A stretch of DNA of 32,651 nt from an uncultured Methanobrevibacter sp. (GTDB taxonomy: Archaea; Methanobacteriota; Methanobacteria; Methanobacteriales; Methanobacteriaceae), in assembly GCF_902774605.1 (NCBI RefSeq), contig NZ_CACYJE010000014.1, positions 1 to 32,651 on the forward strand, read 5' to 3'. The position numbers and the translations under genes were made by a program. Shown here one piece after another: positions 16,917-25,440 of this stretch (its first letter is position 1; each line of letters starts with the position of its first letter). The notes below the pieces were generated by a model, which searched no databases, had not been told where the DNA came from, and saw nothing but the letters and a program-made list of their open reading frames with translations.

Positions 16917-18194
16917 CTATTTTTTAGCTTCAATGACTGTTTTTCCATTCATATAAGGAACCAGCACTTCAGGAACCTTCACGCTGCCGTCAGCCTGCTG
17001 ATAGTTTTCAAGGATGCAGCACATTGTACGCTCGGTTGCAATGGCTGTACTGTTTAATGTGTGTAATGTTTGAGCATCACCGGAACCTGCCCTACCAACA
17101 CGTGTCTTTGTCTTACGGGCCTGATAGTCCTTACAGTTTGTGCATGAAACGAGCTCACGGTAGGTTTCAGATCCAGGGAACCATGCCTCAAGGTCGTATT
17201 TTATGGCCGCATTGTCGTTCAATGCTGATGATACGATGGCTATGACCTGATATGGGAGGCCTAATTTCTGATAAATCCTTTCAGTTACCTCCATTAGCTT
17301 TTCATGTTGGTTTTTGGAGTCTTCAGGTGAGGAGTATATGAACTGTTCGATTTTCTCGAACTGATGAACCCTGAAAATGCCTAAAGTGTCCTTTCCGTGT
17401 GAGCCTGCCTCTTTTCTGAAGCATGTTGACAGTGCACAGTACCTTAACGGCAGTTCGTCAGGGTTTATGATCTCGTCACGATGAAGTGCTGCGAGGGTTT
17501 GCTCAGCGGTTGCAATCAGGTACATGTCCTCGTTTTCAACTTTATATAATGTCTCTTCAAACTCTCCGAGTTCAGAGGTTTCCGCAGCAACATCCCCTTT
17601 GACAAAGAATGGTGTCTGCATTGGAATATATCCTTCAGATTCCAATTCAGATAATGCAAATTGAATTAAAGCCAAATTTAAATGTAGAATGTCACGTTTG
17701 AGGTAGTAGAATCTTGCCCCTGCGATTTCAGCGGCGGTTTCAAGGTCAGCGCCGTCAATCTTGTTAATCAGGTCAACATGGTTGAGGGCTTCAAAGTCAA
17801 ATTCAGGCTTGTCGCCGTAGGTTCTCACAACCACATTGTCGTCTTCAGTGTCTGAAATCGGCACGTCCTCGTCGATGACGTTTCCAACCTTGTACCTGTA
17901 ATCGTCACGTAATTTAAGGTAATCGGCATTTTTTGCGGTCAGTTCCTTGATTTCAGCTGCCACTTCCTTTGACCTTGCAATCACTTCTTCAAGGTTGCCT
18001 TCCTCTTTTGCTTTCTTGAATGATTTTGATAACTTGTTCTTTTCTGATCTTAGGGAGTTGAGTTTTCTTTCTCCTTCTCTCCATAATGTATCGTATTCTA
18101 TTACTTTTTCCACGTTCACGGTGTCTCTGAATCTTTTCTTTTCAGAGTCTATGATTAATTCCGGATTTTCCCTGAATAATTTTATATCTAACAA
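16917..18194 (-). CDS. serS: Seryl-tRNA synthetase (conventional class II type)
   Basis: The 425-residue enzyme charges tRNA-Ser with serine in the cytoplasm. The N-terminal 110 residues contain the long antiparallel coiled coil that contacts the tRNA variable arm. The catalytic core shows TAEQT (about 229-233), class II motif 2 FRKEAGSHGKDTLGIFRVHQ (259-278), and motif 3 near the C-terminus (HTLNSTAIATERTMCCILEN). Length and order match the bacterial/eukaryotic-like SerRS, not the longer zinc-dependent SerRS known from several methanogens. The start is a TTG at 18194 with a GGGGA ribosome site 7 bases upstream; no ATG fits as well. The gene follows the asparagine-synthetase-like gene by 73 bases and has its own strong terminator. 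Confidence 0.95.
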   Translation of the reverse strand: MLDIKLFRENPELIIDSEKKRFRDTVNVEKVIEYDTLWREGERKLNSLRSEKNKLSKSFKKAKEEGNLEEVIARSKEVAAEIKELTAKNADYLKLRDDYRYKVGNVIDEDVPISDTEDDNVVVRTYGDKPEFDFEALNHVDLINKIDGADLETAAEIAGARFYYLKRDILHLNLALIQFALSELESEGYIPMQTPFFVKGDVAAETSELGEFEETLYKVENEDMYLIATAEQTLAALHRDEIINPDELPLRYCALSTCFRKEAGSHGKDTLGIFRVHQFEKIEQFIYSSPEDSKNQHEKLMEVTERIYQKLGLPYQVIAIVSSALNDNAAIKYDLEAWFPGSETYRELVSCTNCKDYQARKTKTRVGRAGSGDAQTLHTLNSTAIATERTMCCILENYQQADGSVKVPEVLVPYMNGKTVIEAKK

Positions 18195-18267
18195 TATCTT
18201 GTCCCCTGAAATATTTTATACAATATTAATTTTGATTGTCCTGTTTTTTAAATGTAATCCCTAAAAA

Positions 18268-19722
18268 TCAGTTTTTTGATAGGAATTTTGAAATGTCAGT
18301 GTCTTTCAATATTTTCTTGCGCAGTATCTTATCTATTCCTGTTCCGTATTGGGCTGCCTTTTTGGGGCGGTATGCTATTTCATAGTCAAGCCCTTCCTCA
18401 AATGCGAGTTTTCGCAGTATGCTTTTTCTCATGTCATCGTGCATTGACACGATTTTCTTGTTGTCTGGAATGTTCAATGCCAATTCAACAAGGTTCTTGT
18501 CCAGAAACGGCAGTCTCAGCTCCACTCCATTGAGCATTGAGCAGGCATCATCCCTTTCAAGGTTCACATGATACATGTTTGACATGTCCTCTCTGATGTC
18601 GTAGTTCAGGGTGTCGTTCACGAAGCTTTCAAGGTAGCGCTTGTATCCTCCGAAGAGCTCGTCAGCGCCCTGGCCTGAGAATGCGACCTTGATGTTGTCT
18701 TCTGCCACCATCCTTGTTGCGAAGTATGTTGTGAGTCCCACTCCTATTTTCATGAGGTTGTCGTCGCCTATTGCACTGACGACACTTGGCAAGGCTTGCC
18801 TTATCATTTCCTCGGTGATTTCGCATGTTTTCAACTCGAGGTTGAGGAATTTTGATGCGTATTTTGCGGCTTCAAGGTCATGTGAGTTTTCCCTTCCCAC
18901 GGCGTATAGAGTTATCTTGAGTCCTGTGATGTCGGATATTTCCTTAAGCAACAGTGCAATGTATGAGCTGTCAACTCCCCCTGAGAATATTACACCGACC
19001 TCGTATAATTCCTCCACTCTTTTGGTGATGCTTAGTTTTAATAGCTTGTCTATTTTAATTACATCACCCTCGAAGATTTTTTCATATATTGGTTGCGCTG
19101 GAGCTATATCCTCCCAGTTAAATAGGATGTGTTCGGGCTTTAATGTTTCAATATCCTCAAAGCCAACCTCCTCAAGGGCATTTCTGCTTGATGCAAAACC
19201 CTTGGCATCATCACTTTTAGCATAGAATAGCGGCTTGACTCCCAATGGGTCGCGCACCAGGGCCATGTTTTCCCCGTCCCAAAGGGCAAATGCATAATCC
19301 CCATCAGCCAGTCTTGTCGCCATCTGGATGGCCTTGACCATGTCCCCGTTATTGTAAAAGTCGATCAGATACAATAACGCCTCGGCGTCAGACTTGATTT
19401 CAGCCTCAACCCCAACCTTATGGACGAGATTGCGGATTGTCCTGAAATTATACAACACCCCATCGAAAACCAGTACAAGATCATCATTGCCAACAGGCTG
19501 CGGCCTGCTTTCGCGCTCCTCAGTATCATAAACGGACAGCATGTTATGGCCAAAAGCCACCTGGTATTCACCATCGTCATTGAACTCATCCAAATCAACA
19601 TCAGTGAAAATCCCATCCAGATAGATTCCTGATGAATCAGATCCCCTGTTCCTGGTGGATTTTAACATTTCAACAATATCTTGTGCCTTAACATTACCCT
19701 GCAAACCTACAATTGAAGACAT
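18268..19722 (-). CDS. Asparagine synthase-like protein lacking the glutaminase cysteine
   Basis: The 484-residue protein has the two-domain plan of glutamine-hydrolysing asparagine synthetase (AsnB). Residues 1-165 form a class II glutamine amidotransferase fold. From about 240 there is a PP-loop ATP pyrophosphatase domain with SGGVDS (247-252), and then FSGQGADELFGGYKRY, both diagnostic. The synthetase half looks intact. The glutaminase half does not. The nucleophile Cys at position 2 is Ser (MSSIVG), the usual N-G oxyanion motif reads D87-G88, and the usual GHRRL reads GHNML. RG (26-27) and SDAE (111-114) remain. The enzyme may use free ammonia or be fed by another protein. DNA reads TCT at codon 2, so this is not a start-site error. 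It could still make a different amide. Confidence 0.85.
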   Translation of the reverse strand: MSSIVGLQGNVKAQDIVEMLKSTRNRGSDSSGIYLDGIFTDVDLDEFNDDGEYQVAFGHNMLSVYDTEERESRPQPVGNDDLVLVFDGVLYNFRTIRNLVHKVGVEAEIKSDAEALLYLIDFYNNGDMVKAIQMATRLADGDYAFALWDGENMALVRDPLGVKPLFYAKSDDAKGFASSRNALEEVGFEDIETLKPEHILFNWEDIAPAQPIYEKIFEGDVIKIDKLLKLSITKRVEELYEVGVIFSGGVDSSYIALLLKEISDITGLKITLYAVGRENSHDLEAAKYASKFLNLELKTCEITEEMIRQALPSVVSAIGDDNLMKIGVGLTTYFATRMVAEDNIKVAFSGQGADELFGGYKRYLESFVNDTLNYDIREDMSNMYHVNLERDDACSMLNGVELRLPFLDKNLVELALNIPDNKKIVSMHDDMRKSILRKLAFEEGLDYEIAYRPKKAAQYGTGIDKILRKKILKDTDISKFLSKN

Positions 19723-19791
19723 ACTATCACAAACACTCCAAAGACTTTATTTCTAGAATTAAATATTTAATAAATTGATTAATATAATTAG

Positions 19792-20226
19792 CTATTTCAT
19801 CGGATTGAAACCGAACACCTTCGCCGCCAACTTGAACGCCAAAGGATTGACCGCCTGGCTCACTATGAAATAAGCCACCACCCATCTCACCGGCCATAGG
19901 TAAATCAGCAAGTCAACAGGCAGTTGCCCAATCGGGACGCCGAATATCAAAGGCATGATGAGGCTCATGATAAGGCTTATGAAGAATGCCAATGGATTCC
20001 ACAATCCGGTCTTCATGCCCAGCTTAAAGCCGAACACCTTGCCTGCCAGCTTCAATCCCAATGGGTGAACTATCAGATTGACCAAAAAGTAGGCCACGAC
20101 CCATCTCACAGGCCACATCAAAAAGCAAATCTCCACGGGCATCCCCATGGGTGTTGCAAATATCAACGGCATTATTATGCTCATTATCAAGCTTATGAAA
20201 AATGCTATCGGATTCCATAATTTCAT
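19792..20226 (-). CDS. DUF2798-like four-helix membrane protein, internally duplicated
   Basis: The 144-residue protein consists of two near-identical halves, residues 1-69 and about 75-144. Each half holds two membrane helices. Each contains LWNP(I/L)AFFISLIMS, a turn, then WPVRWVVAYF and a closing KL-A-KVFGF. This resembles DUF2798 units, which normally occur as one two-helix unit per 70-80 residues. Function is unknown. A GGAG ribosome site precedes ATG 20226 by 8 bases. It is the last gene of a leftward cluster (azlC, azlD, PAP2, this gene) with gaps of 0-12 bases, so co-transcription is likely. Confidence 0.75.
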   Translation of the reverse strand: MKLWNPIAFFISLIMSIIMPLIFATPMGMPVEICFLMWPVRWVVAYFLVNLIVHPLGLKLAGKVFGFKLGMKTGLWNPLAFFISLIMSLIMPLIFGVPIGQLPVDLLIYLWPVRWVVAYFIVSQAVNPLAFKLAAKVFGFNPMK

Positions 20227-20238
20227 TTTATTACTCCA

Positions 20239-20802
20239 TTACAATCTTAAAATTGTGAAAATATTATCCTTAAAGTAGTTCACTATCAATGCGCCTGATA
20301 TTCCAATCAATGCCCCTGCCAATACGTCAAACGGATAATGCACGCCACAGTAGACTCTTGAAAACATGATGATAACTGCAAAGACAAGCAATGCGATATC
20401 GATGACCACATGATATTTCTTAACCAAATCATCCATATTCAAAAGGAACACACTTACAACCGCCAGTGTTGATGTTGCATGTCCTGACGGGAATGAATTC
20501 GGATCGTTTTCAGCGATTATGAGATGCACATTTTTCAGAGCCATGAATGGCCTTGGCTCATGAACATAATTCTTTAAGAAAACCGCTATCAAATCTGAAA
20601 GCAAAAGTGCAACCAGTGCAATGATCGCCACTCTCTTGAGGGTTCGCCTTTTTGTCAAATGCGCAAATATCAACAATGCGAACACTGCCAAAATCAGGAT
20701 TATGAAACCGCCAAGATCTGTTATTCCAGACATTATCATATCCAATGTCGGGTTTTGCAAGTGCTGATTAATATAAATAAATAATGCTTCATTAATGTCC
20801 AT
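20239..20802 (-). CDS. PAP2-family membrane phosphatase
   Basis: This 187-residue integral membrane protein has about five to six helices and all three PAP2 signature motifs. These are K77-x6-R84-P85 (KNYVHEPRP), PSGH at 105-108, and SR(148-149)-x5-H155-x3-D159. The two histidines and the arginines form the phosphohistidine-based active site facing the outside. Likely substrates are polyprenyl or other lipid pyrophosphates, for instance recycling of the lipid carrier for pseudomurein or glycans; this is inferred from family use. A GGTGAT ribosome site lies 3 bases before ATG 20802. The gene starts 9 bases after azlD. Confidence 0.9.
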   Translation of the reverse strand: MDINEALFIYINQHLQNPTLDMIMSGITDLGGFIILILAVFALLIFAHLTKRRTLKRVAIIALVALLLSDLIAVFLKNYVHEPRPFMALKNVHLIIAENDPNSFPSGHATSTLAVVSVFLLNMDDLVKKYHVVIDIALLVFAVIIMFSRVYCGVHYPFDVLAGALIGISGALIVNYFKDNIFTILRL

Positions 20803-20811
20803 TAAATCACC

Positions 20812-21126
20812 TTAAAAGAAGGGTACAATTGAGTAAACTCCTATTAAAATCACCACTGTCAATATCACAATGGCTCCGAGAGGAACCTTCTTCCAGGCAA
20901 GTCCAGCTGCCACGATGGCTCCTATCAATCCTATATACCATAGCTGATTGTCCACTGTCAACACTCCCGGACATATCAGGGCCGCCAATGCAGTGTATGG
21001 TATCAGGTTCAGGAATTTATCGACTTTAGGAGAGAAGTCAAGCTTGTCTATGAACAGTGCCGGTATGACCCTTGGAATGAACGTCACCAGTGCGCATCCT
21101 ATAATCACAACAGCCATGTAATCCAT
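20812..21126 (-). CDS. azlD: AzlD family branched-chain amino acid transport subunit
   Basis: This 104-residue protein has four hydrophobic helices. The family-typical opening is VVIIGCALVTFIPRVIPALF, followed by the LNLIPYTALAALICPGVL segment. AzlD is the small partner of AzlC; together they form an exporter of branched-chain amino acids. ATG 21126 follows the azlC stop codon with no spacer, so the subunits are translationally coupled, as usual for this pair. A GGAGATGG ribosome site lies inside the end of azlC. Confidence 0.9.
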   Translation of the reverse strand: MDYMAVVIIGCALVTFIPRVIPALFIDKLDFSPKVDKFLNLIPYTALAALICPGVLTVDNQLWYIGLIGAIVAAGLAWKKVPLGAIVILTVVILIGVYSIVPFF

Positions 21127-21819
21127 TTAACCATCTCCCCCAAGAATATATTCATCATCGACAATGTACATTCCAATTCCAGCTCCGAGAAGTGTTGAAA
21201 CGATGAGTGACCAGTTTCCAAGGAACTGCCCCAATACAATGTTCAAAACTGCAGTTACCAATACCAATAATGCAATTTGCCTGCTCTCCTTTATTGCAGG
21301 CACCAATATCGCCACAAATAATGCATATAATGATATGTTGAAACTGTTTGCCACGATGACTGGCAGTATGTCCAGTATCACAACGCCTATCCATGCTCCA
21401 AGACACCAGCTCAGCCATGCTGTGATTGCGATTCCAAGATATATCCAAATGCTTGAATCCTCGCTCAAGGAAAACATTGCGAATGACTCGTCCACGGTCA
21501 CGTGGGCCGCCAGTATGTTCAATGGAGTGTTTGACTCCTCAACCTGGTTCAGCACACAGGTCGACATCACGAAATACCTTAGGTTGACCACGAAATTGGT
21601 CAGGATGATTGCCATTGCAGTTGCACCGCTAAGCACCATGGATGCGGCGATAATCTGTCCTGCTCCGGCATAAACCAGAAACGACATTGATATTGTTTCA
21701 AGCGGAGTCATTCCTGCCTTTATTGCAATTGCGGCATACCCTATGCCCATCGGAACATATCCGAAGGTAATCGGTATGCCCTTCTTGCACCCATCTATGA
21801 ATTTATCCTTCCTTGACAA
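21127..21819 (-). CDS. azlC: AzlC family branched-chain amino acid permease
   Basis: This 230-residue permease has the AzlC/YgaZ signature near the N-terminus (GIPITFGYVPMGIGYAA) and FLVYAGAGQIIAASM. It has several further membrane helices, including LTNFVVNLRYFVMS. Together with AzlD it probably exports branched-chain amino acids or analogues across the cytoplasmic membrane. The start is a TTG at 21819 with GGGAG 8 bases upstream. A TTTATAAAAG box at about 21849-21858 is the likely promoter of the azlC-azlD-PAP2-DUF2798 cluster. Confidence 0.9.
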   Translation of the reverse strand: MSRKDKFIDGCKKGIPITFGYVPMGIGYAAIAIKAGMTPLETISMSFLVYAGAGQIIAASMVLSGATAMAIILTNFVVNLRYFVMSTCVLNQVEESNTPLNILAAHVTVDESFAMFSLSEDSSIWIYLGIAITAWLSWCLGAWIGVVILDILPVIVANSFNISLYALFVAILVPAIKESRQIALLVLVTAVLNIVLGQFLGNWSLIVSTLLGAGIGMYIVDDEYILGGDG

Positions 21820-21904
21820 AACAATGACTCCCTAATGTTAAAATAATACTTTTATAAAAAATAGTTTATAAAATTAATCCAAAAAAAGTGAAATTGTTAG
21901 TAAT

Positions 21905-23371
21905 TTAGCTTAGTAAATTACTAATTTGATCTGTTGTAATCAATCCCAGAACCTTCATGTCCTCATCAACAACCGGAAGACATGAAATGTCGAATTTCCT
22001 CATCATACGAGCGATTTCCTCAATAGTATTGTATGCATGACAGTACTTGACGGTTGTTGTCATGATGTCTCTTAGGCTATCCGAATTGGTTGCAATAGCC
22101 TTTGACAGATCCCAGCTTGTAACGATACCGATCAGCTTATAGTCGTCAGTAACGACAGGTATGTGGGTCACATGCTTGTCAAGCATAAGCTTTGCGGCAT
22201 CCTGCACCTTGGCATTTTCACGGATTGTAGCGATTTTCTCCATCATCAAGTCCTCAACAACGTTTTCAGCCAGGAATTTTGACAGTATATGGTTCAACTG
22301 TCCCTTTTCAAGCAGGAACGCATCATGACCGTAATTGGATTTTATCTCGGAAAATGACACTTCCACCTCATTTGCATTGAGGGAATTCACGATTTCAGTG
22401 CTCTGCTCTGTAGGGTACAGCCAATCTGAATCAACTGAAATCACTTCGATTTTTGCCTGAACATCCTTGAATCCGTCAATCAGAGAATTGTTCACTCTCA
22501 AGTCGAACAGGTCAACCGCTTTTGTAATGAAAAGGTAACTGTTGGCATCGAATCTTTTGACGAATGACTCACCCTGATGCTTAAGGTAGCTTTCAATCTG
22601 GAAATCGATTGAGAAATCATAGCTTATCTCTTCCTTGTCCTGAAGGCCTCGTCCGAACTTGATGTCCATTGACTCGTCGCTTAAATATGTGATGTGCGCT
22701 ATCATCCTTGCAAGTGAAAGGCCGTTTTTCGGCACTTTTCCGGTTTCATAATAGTTTCCGCTGTTCCAATCGGGATCGGAAAATATTGCCTGACGACCAA
22801 CATCGTTGAATGCTATCTGCTGTGGAGATGACATTGCAGTGGTTGCTATCGGAATTGCCTTCTTCATCATTTCAGGGTATTTCACCATCCATTCGAGGAC
22901 TTGCATTCCACCCATTGATCCTCCGATGACTGCAGTCAGCTGGTCTATTCCGAATGAGTCAATGAGCTTCTTTTGGACCGTGACCATGTCGGCGATTGTG
23001 ATTACTGGAAACTCAAGGCCGTATTCATTGCCTGTTTTTGGGTTTATTGAACTTGGACCTGTTGTTCCTTTGCATCCTCCAAGCACGTTTGAGCAGATTA
23101 TGAAGTATTTTTCAGTGTCAAGAGCCTTTCCAGGACCTATCACTATCTCCCACCATCCCGGCTTCTTGTCACCCTTATGCCATCCTGCCGCATGGGCGTC
23201 ACCGGTCAGTGCATGACAGACTAGAATAGCGTTGGATTTTTCCTTATTGAGCTCACCGTATGTTTCATAGGCTACTGTGACTTCCTCCAGGACTTTTCCA
23301 CTATCCAATTCTATGGCATCTTCAATGTTGAAGTATTTTGTCTCTACAATACCTATGGATTCCTTATTCAT
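21905..23371 (-). CDS. metX: Homoserine O-acetyltransferase with C-terminal CBS pair
   Basis: This 488-residue fusion has an alpha/beta-hydrolase MetX domain at residues 1-370. It shows the oxyanion/nucleophile region GGSMGGMQ (Ser152), the acid residue in SDWLYP (Asp316) and the base in YGHDAFL (His349). Other family marks are [14 protein letters not shown] and [13 protein letters not shown]. It transfers an acetyl group from acetyl-CoA to homoserine for methionine/homocysteine synthesis. Related enzymes can use succinyl-CoA or serine, so specificity is inferred. Residues about 375-488 are two CBS motifs (ITHIPVV-type cores, HVTHIPVV and FDISCLPVV), which usually bind adenine nucleotides or SAM and would allow feedback control. 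ATG 23371 directly abuts the rnc stop codon, so the pair is co-transcribed; GGGAG is the ribosome site. Confidence 0.92.
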   Translation of the reverse strand: MNKESIGIVETKYFNIEDAIELDSGKVLEEVTVAYETYGELNKEKSNAILVCHALTGDAHAAGWHKGDKKPGWWEIVIGPGKALDTEKYFIICSNVLGGCKGTTGPSSINPKTGNEYGLEFPVITIADMVTVQKKLIDSFGIDQLTAVIGGSMGGMQVLEWMVKYPEMMKKAIPIATTAMSSPQQIAFNDVGRQAIFSDPDWNSGNYYETGKVPKNGLSLARMIAHITYLSDESMDIKFGRGLQDKEEISYDFSIDFQIESYLKHQGESFVKRFDANSYLFITKAVDLFDLRVNNSLIDGFKDVQAKIEVISVDSDWLYPTEQSTEIVNSLNANEVEVSFSEIKSNYGHDAFLLEKGQLNHILSKFLAENVVEDLMMEKIATIRENAKVQDAAKLMLDKHVTHIPVVTDDYKLIGIVTSWDLSKAIATNSDSLRDIMTTTVKYCHAYNTIEEIARMMRKFDISCLPVVDEDMKVLGLITTDQISNLLS

Positions 23372-24043
23372 TTACTTTCTCCCGATTCTTAGTTTGTACA
23401 TTGCGCCTTTTGCAGCAGACTGTTCGGCTTCTTTTTTATTTTTTCCTCTTCCGACACCCATTCTCTCGCCGTTTATTAGGCAGGCCATGATGAATGTCTT
23501 GTCATGTGGCACGCCGTATTCCTTCAGGACCTCATAGCTTATGGACAGTTCTTTTGCATCTCCATATTCCTTTATTGCTGATTTGTAATCCTCAAAGAAT
23601 ACTCTTTTCTGGTCTATATATTTGAAAATTGCATTTGATACGAATTCCTTTGCATACTCCATTCCCTTATCTATGAATATTGCTCCCAGGAATGATTCAA
23701 AGAGGTCTGCGGTTATTGATATGACTTCGTTTTTAGTCAGGTTCGATTCCTCCTCGGATACCTTGAGATAATCTTTCAATCCAAGTTTGTGCGAGTAGTA
23801 TATCAATGCGTTTTGGCATACGAAGTTTGATCGTATTTTTGTAAGTTCTCCTTCCTCGTATTGAGGGTATTTGTTGTATATGTATTCTGATACTATTAAA
23901 CTTAGAACTGAATCTCCTAGAAATTCCAATCTTTCATAATTGTAATCCAATTCGTGAACTGTGGAGTATGATGCATGTGTGAATGCTATTTCATATAAAT
24001 GTTCGTTTTCAGTCTCTATATTAAATTTTTCAAATAAATTCAT
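23372..24043 (-). CDS. rnc: Ribonuclease III
   Basis: This 223-residue dsRNA endonuclease contains the RNase III signature ERLEFLGDSVL. All metal-binding acids are present (E37, E40, D44, D113, E116 by alignment with the E. coli order). A C-terminal double-stranded RNA-binding domain covers about residues 153-220 (KELSISYEVLKEYG to GKNKKEAEQSAAKGAM). The protein should cleave structured RNA in the cytoplasm. ATG 24043 (MNLFEKF) is chosen; the frame extends upstream to 24118, but that stretch is AT-rich promoter DNA encoding Ile/Asn-rich residues. RNase III is rare in archaea, so this is probably a lineage-specific acquisition from bacteria. It is transcribed with metX. Confidence 0.93.
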   Translation of the reverse strand: MNLFEKFNIETENEHLYEIAFTHASYSTVHELDYNYERLEFLGDSVLSLIVSEYIYNKYPQYEEGELTKIRSNFVCQNALIYYSHKLGLKDYLKVSEEESNLTKNEVISITADLFESFLGAIFIDKGMEYAKEFVSNAIFKYIDQKRVFFEDYKSAIKEYGDAKELSISYEVLKEYGVPHDKTFIMACLINGERMGVGRGKNKKEAEQSAAKGAMYKLRIGRK

Positions 24044-24125
24044 TTTGAAAGCCCAGATTAAATTATTAATAATATTATTAATTATATAATCGAACTTATA
24101 TATAAGTATATATAACAATAGTTAT

Positions 24126-24168
24126 AAATATTACTAATCAAACGCTCTCTCGCACTTTCCATTTATAT
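24126..24168 (+). promoter_or_regulatory. 43-bp shared promoter element, copy A
   Basis: Bases 24126-24168 match 26184-26226 at 38 of 43 positions. The constant parts include ATTACTAATCAAA, GCTCTCT and CACTTT, and the element ends in a TATA box (ATTTATAT). It lies about 40 bases before the start of the downstream small gene, where an activator site plus BRE/TATA would be expected. It also sits in the divergent gap with rnc. Confidence 0.6.
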
Positions 24169-24208
24169 ATGGAACACCAAACTAGAATTAAAAAAGGATT
24201 TGGTAAAA

Positions 24209-24544
24209 ATGATATTAAACTGGAAAGAAGAAATGACAAAAATAGACCCTGACATGAAATTCAGAGCACAGGGCGGATGGCTAAAAACCGTGGAACAATT
24301 AGATAAAAGCGTTAAAAACGGATACTCCCTAATGGGAGACTTTGTAGAAGCAGGCGACTTCGAACATGAGTACGATGAAGGAATCTACCTTGACTGCAAC
24401 AAGGAAGGAACCGCCAAAAAAGCACAGCTTGACTATCGCCTATTCCGCTTCAGGGACGGTAAAGTGAGATTGCTCGACATGGTGATCGACGGAAAGCAAG
24501 GATGGGCAGTCGACCTTTGGGATGCACTGGAAGGAGAACTCTAA
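24209..24544 (+). CDS. Small acidic protein of unknown function
   Basis: The product has 111 residues, starting MILNWKEEMTKIDPD. I do not recognise the family. It is soluble and mixed alpha/beta. The N-terminal amphipathic half ends in GGWLKTVEQLDKSVKNGYSL. A beta-rich half follows, with LDYRLFRFRDGKVRLLDMVIDG and a Trp-containing end (GWAVDLWDALEGEL). It has no cysteines beyond one (DCNKEG). The frame opens at a TTG (24200), but that lies only 3 bases from the AGGA, so ATG 24209 is preferred. Its promoter shares a 43-bp element with the Panacea gene at 26271. Its 3' end overlaps the convergent gene by 4 bases. Confidence 0.7.
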   Translation: MILNWKEEMTKIDPDMKFRAQGGWLKTVEQLDKSVKNGYSLMGDFVEAGDFEHEYDEGIYLDCNKEGTAKKAQLDYRLFRFRDGKVRLLDMVIDGKQGWAVDLWDALEGEL

Positions 24545-24927
24545 TAATAAGTGTCATCCTTCAGCTTGAACCTTGAAAATCCGGTTAGCTGAATATTCTC
24601 TCGGGGATCCAGATTGACCGGCTCCTGCAGGAGAATAATCCTATGCTCTAGATTTTCAGGCAACTCCTTGCCCCTGCCGTCAACCATTCCCATGAACCTT
24701 ACAGCCACATCACCGGTATCCGAAATGTTCATCATCACCTCTTCACTGGTGAGAACCCCATCAAAGAAGTTCTCAATGTCCACCGCTTCAAAATAAGGTG
24801 CAACATAACTTATAGCCATCAGACCATTCTCGTTTTCACGGATATGAATTCTGCTTTGATCCAATTCAATGCTGTTGCCGCCATTCAAGGTTATCCTGAT
24901 TGTATTTGAGAATTCCTCATCAATCAT
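24541..24927 (-). CDS. Conserved-looking protein of unknown function
   Basis: This 128-residue soluble, acidic, beta-rich protein has no cysteines, signal peptide or membrane segment. It reads as strand-rich from ITLNGGNSIELDQSRIHI through the VAPYFEAVDIENFFDG and VAVRFMGMVDGRG segments to a final LTGFSRFKLKDD. I cannot assign a family. It follows the 136-residue gene by 9 bases on the same strand, so the two form an operon and may act together. Its stop overlaps that of the convergent 24209 gene. Confidence 0.65.
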   Translation of the reverse strand: MIDEEFSNTIRITLNGGNSIELDQSRIHIRENENGLMAISYVAPYFEAVDIENFFDGVLTSEEVMMNISDTGDVAVRFMGMVDGRGKELPENLEHRIILLQEPVNLDPRENIQLTGFSRFKLKDDTYY

Positions 24928-24936
24928 CTTGCTTCA

Positions 24937-25347
24937 CTATCCGATGTGGCAGAATTCACAGCATGCGCATGTAGGTGCAAAATATGAGTCATCCGGTTCC
25001 ACAATGGCCTTTTGAGCAAACAGTGTTACGTTGAATTTAGGCTCATATTCACTGCTGACCTCTTTGGTCACAGGAGACAAGCCCCTATAGTACACCGGCC
25101 TGTATCCGGTCTGTGAAATATCAAAGTAGAATTTCTCACCAGTTGCGAATTTGTTGAAGTACTCTTCAAGTTTCAATGCTTCCTTTGGAGTGATTGAGAA
25201 TGTGAAACCCATGGTGTCATCACTTCTTTGTCTTATTCCAGCATTTGATATGTCAACGGCCAATATGTCATCGTTTCCTCTTACGAAGACTACACAGTTT
25301 TCTAAATCTACATCGTTTTGTTCAGCTATGTCTTTCAATTCAGTCAT
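24937..25347 (-). CDS. Unknown protein with C-terminal cysteine cluster (C-x-C-C-x2-C)
   Basis: This 136-residue protein has an N-terminal alpha/beta part (about 1-70). A central beta part includes FYFDISQTGYRPVYYRGLSP. The short C-terminus reads PTCACCEFCHIG, placing C127, C129, C130, C133 and H134 together as a likely metal- or cluster-binding knuckle. No known family is recognised. The strong GGGAGG ribosome site 7-9 bases before ATG 25347 supports the start. It is the first gene of a two-gene operon with 24541-24927. A TATA-like AT-rich stretch lies at about 25375-25395. Confidence 0.7.
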   Translation of the reverse strand: MTELKDIAEQNDVDLENCVVFVRGNDDILAVDISNAGIRQRSDDTMGFTFSITPKEALKLEEYFNKFATGEKFYFDISQTGYRPVYYRGLSPVTKEVSSEYEPKFNVTLFAQKAIVEPDDSYFAPTCACCEFCHIG

Positions 25348-25440
25348 GATAATGACCTCCCAAGGATAATTTAGTTATACCTTAATTATAATTAAAAATA
25401 GTTAATAAAGTTATCTAAAAACAGTGATTGAAATTATATG

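Noticed and set aside
23740-23756. GGTTCGATTCC resembles a tRNA T-loop
   Set aside because: It lies inside the rnc coding region, with no matching acceptor, D or anticodon stems around it.
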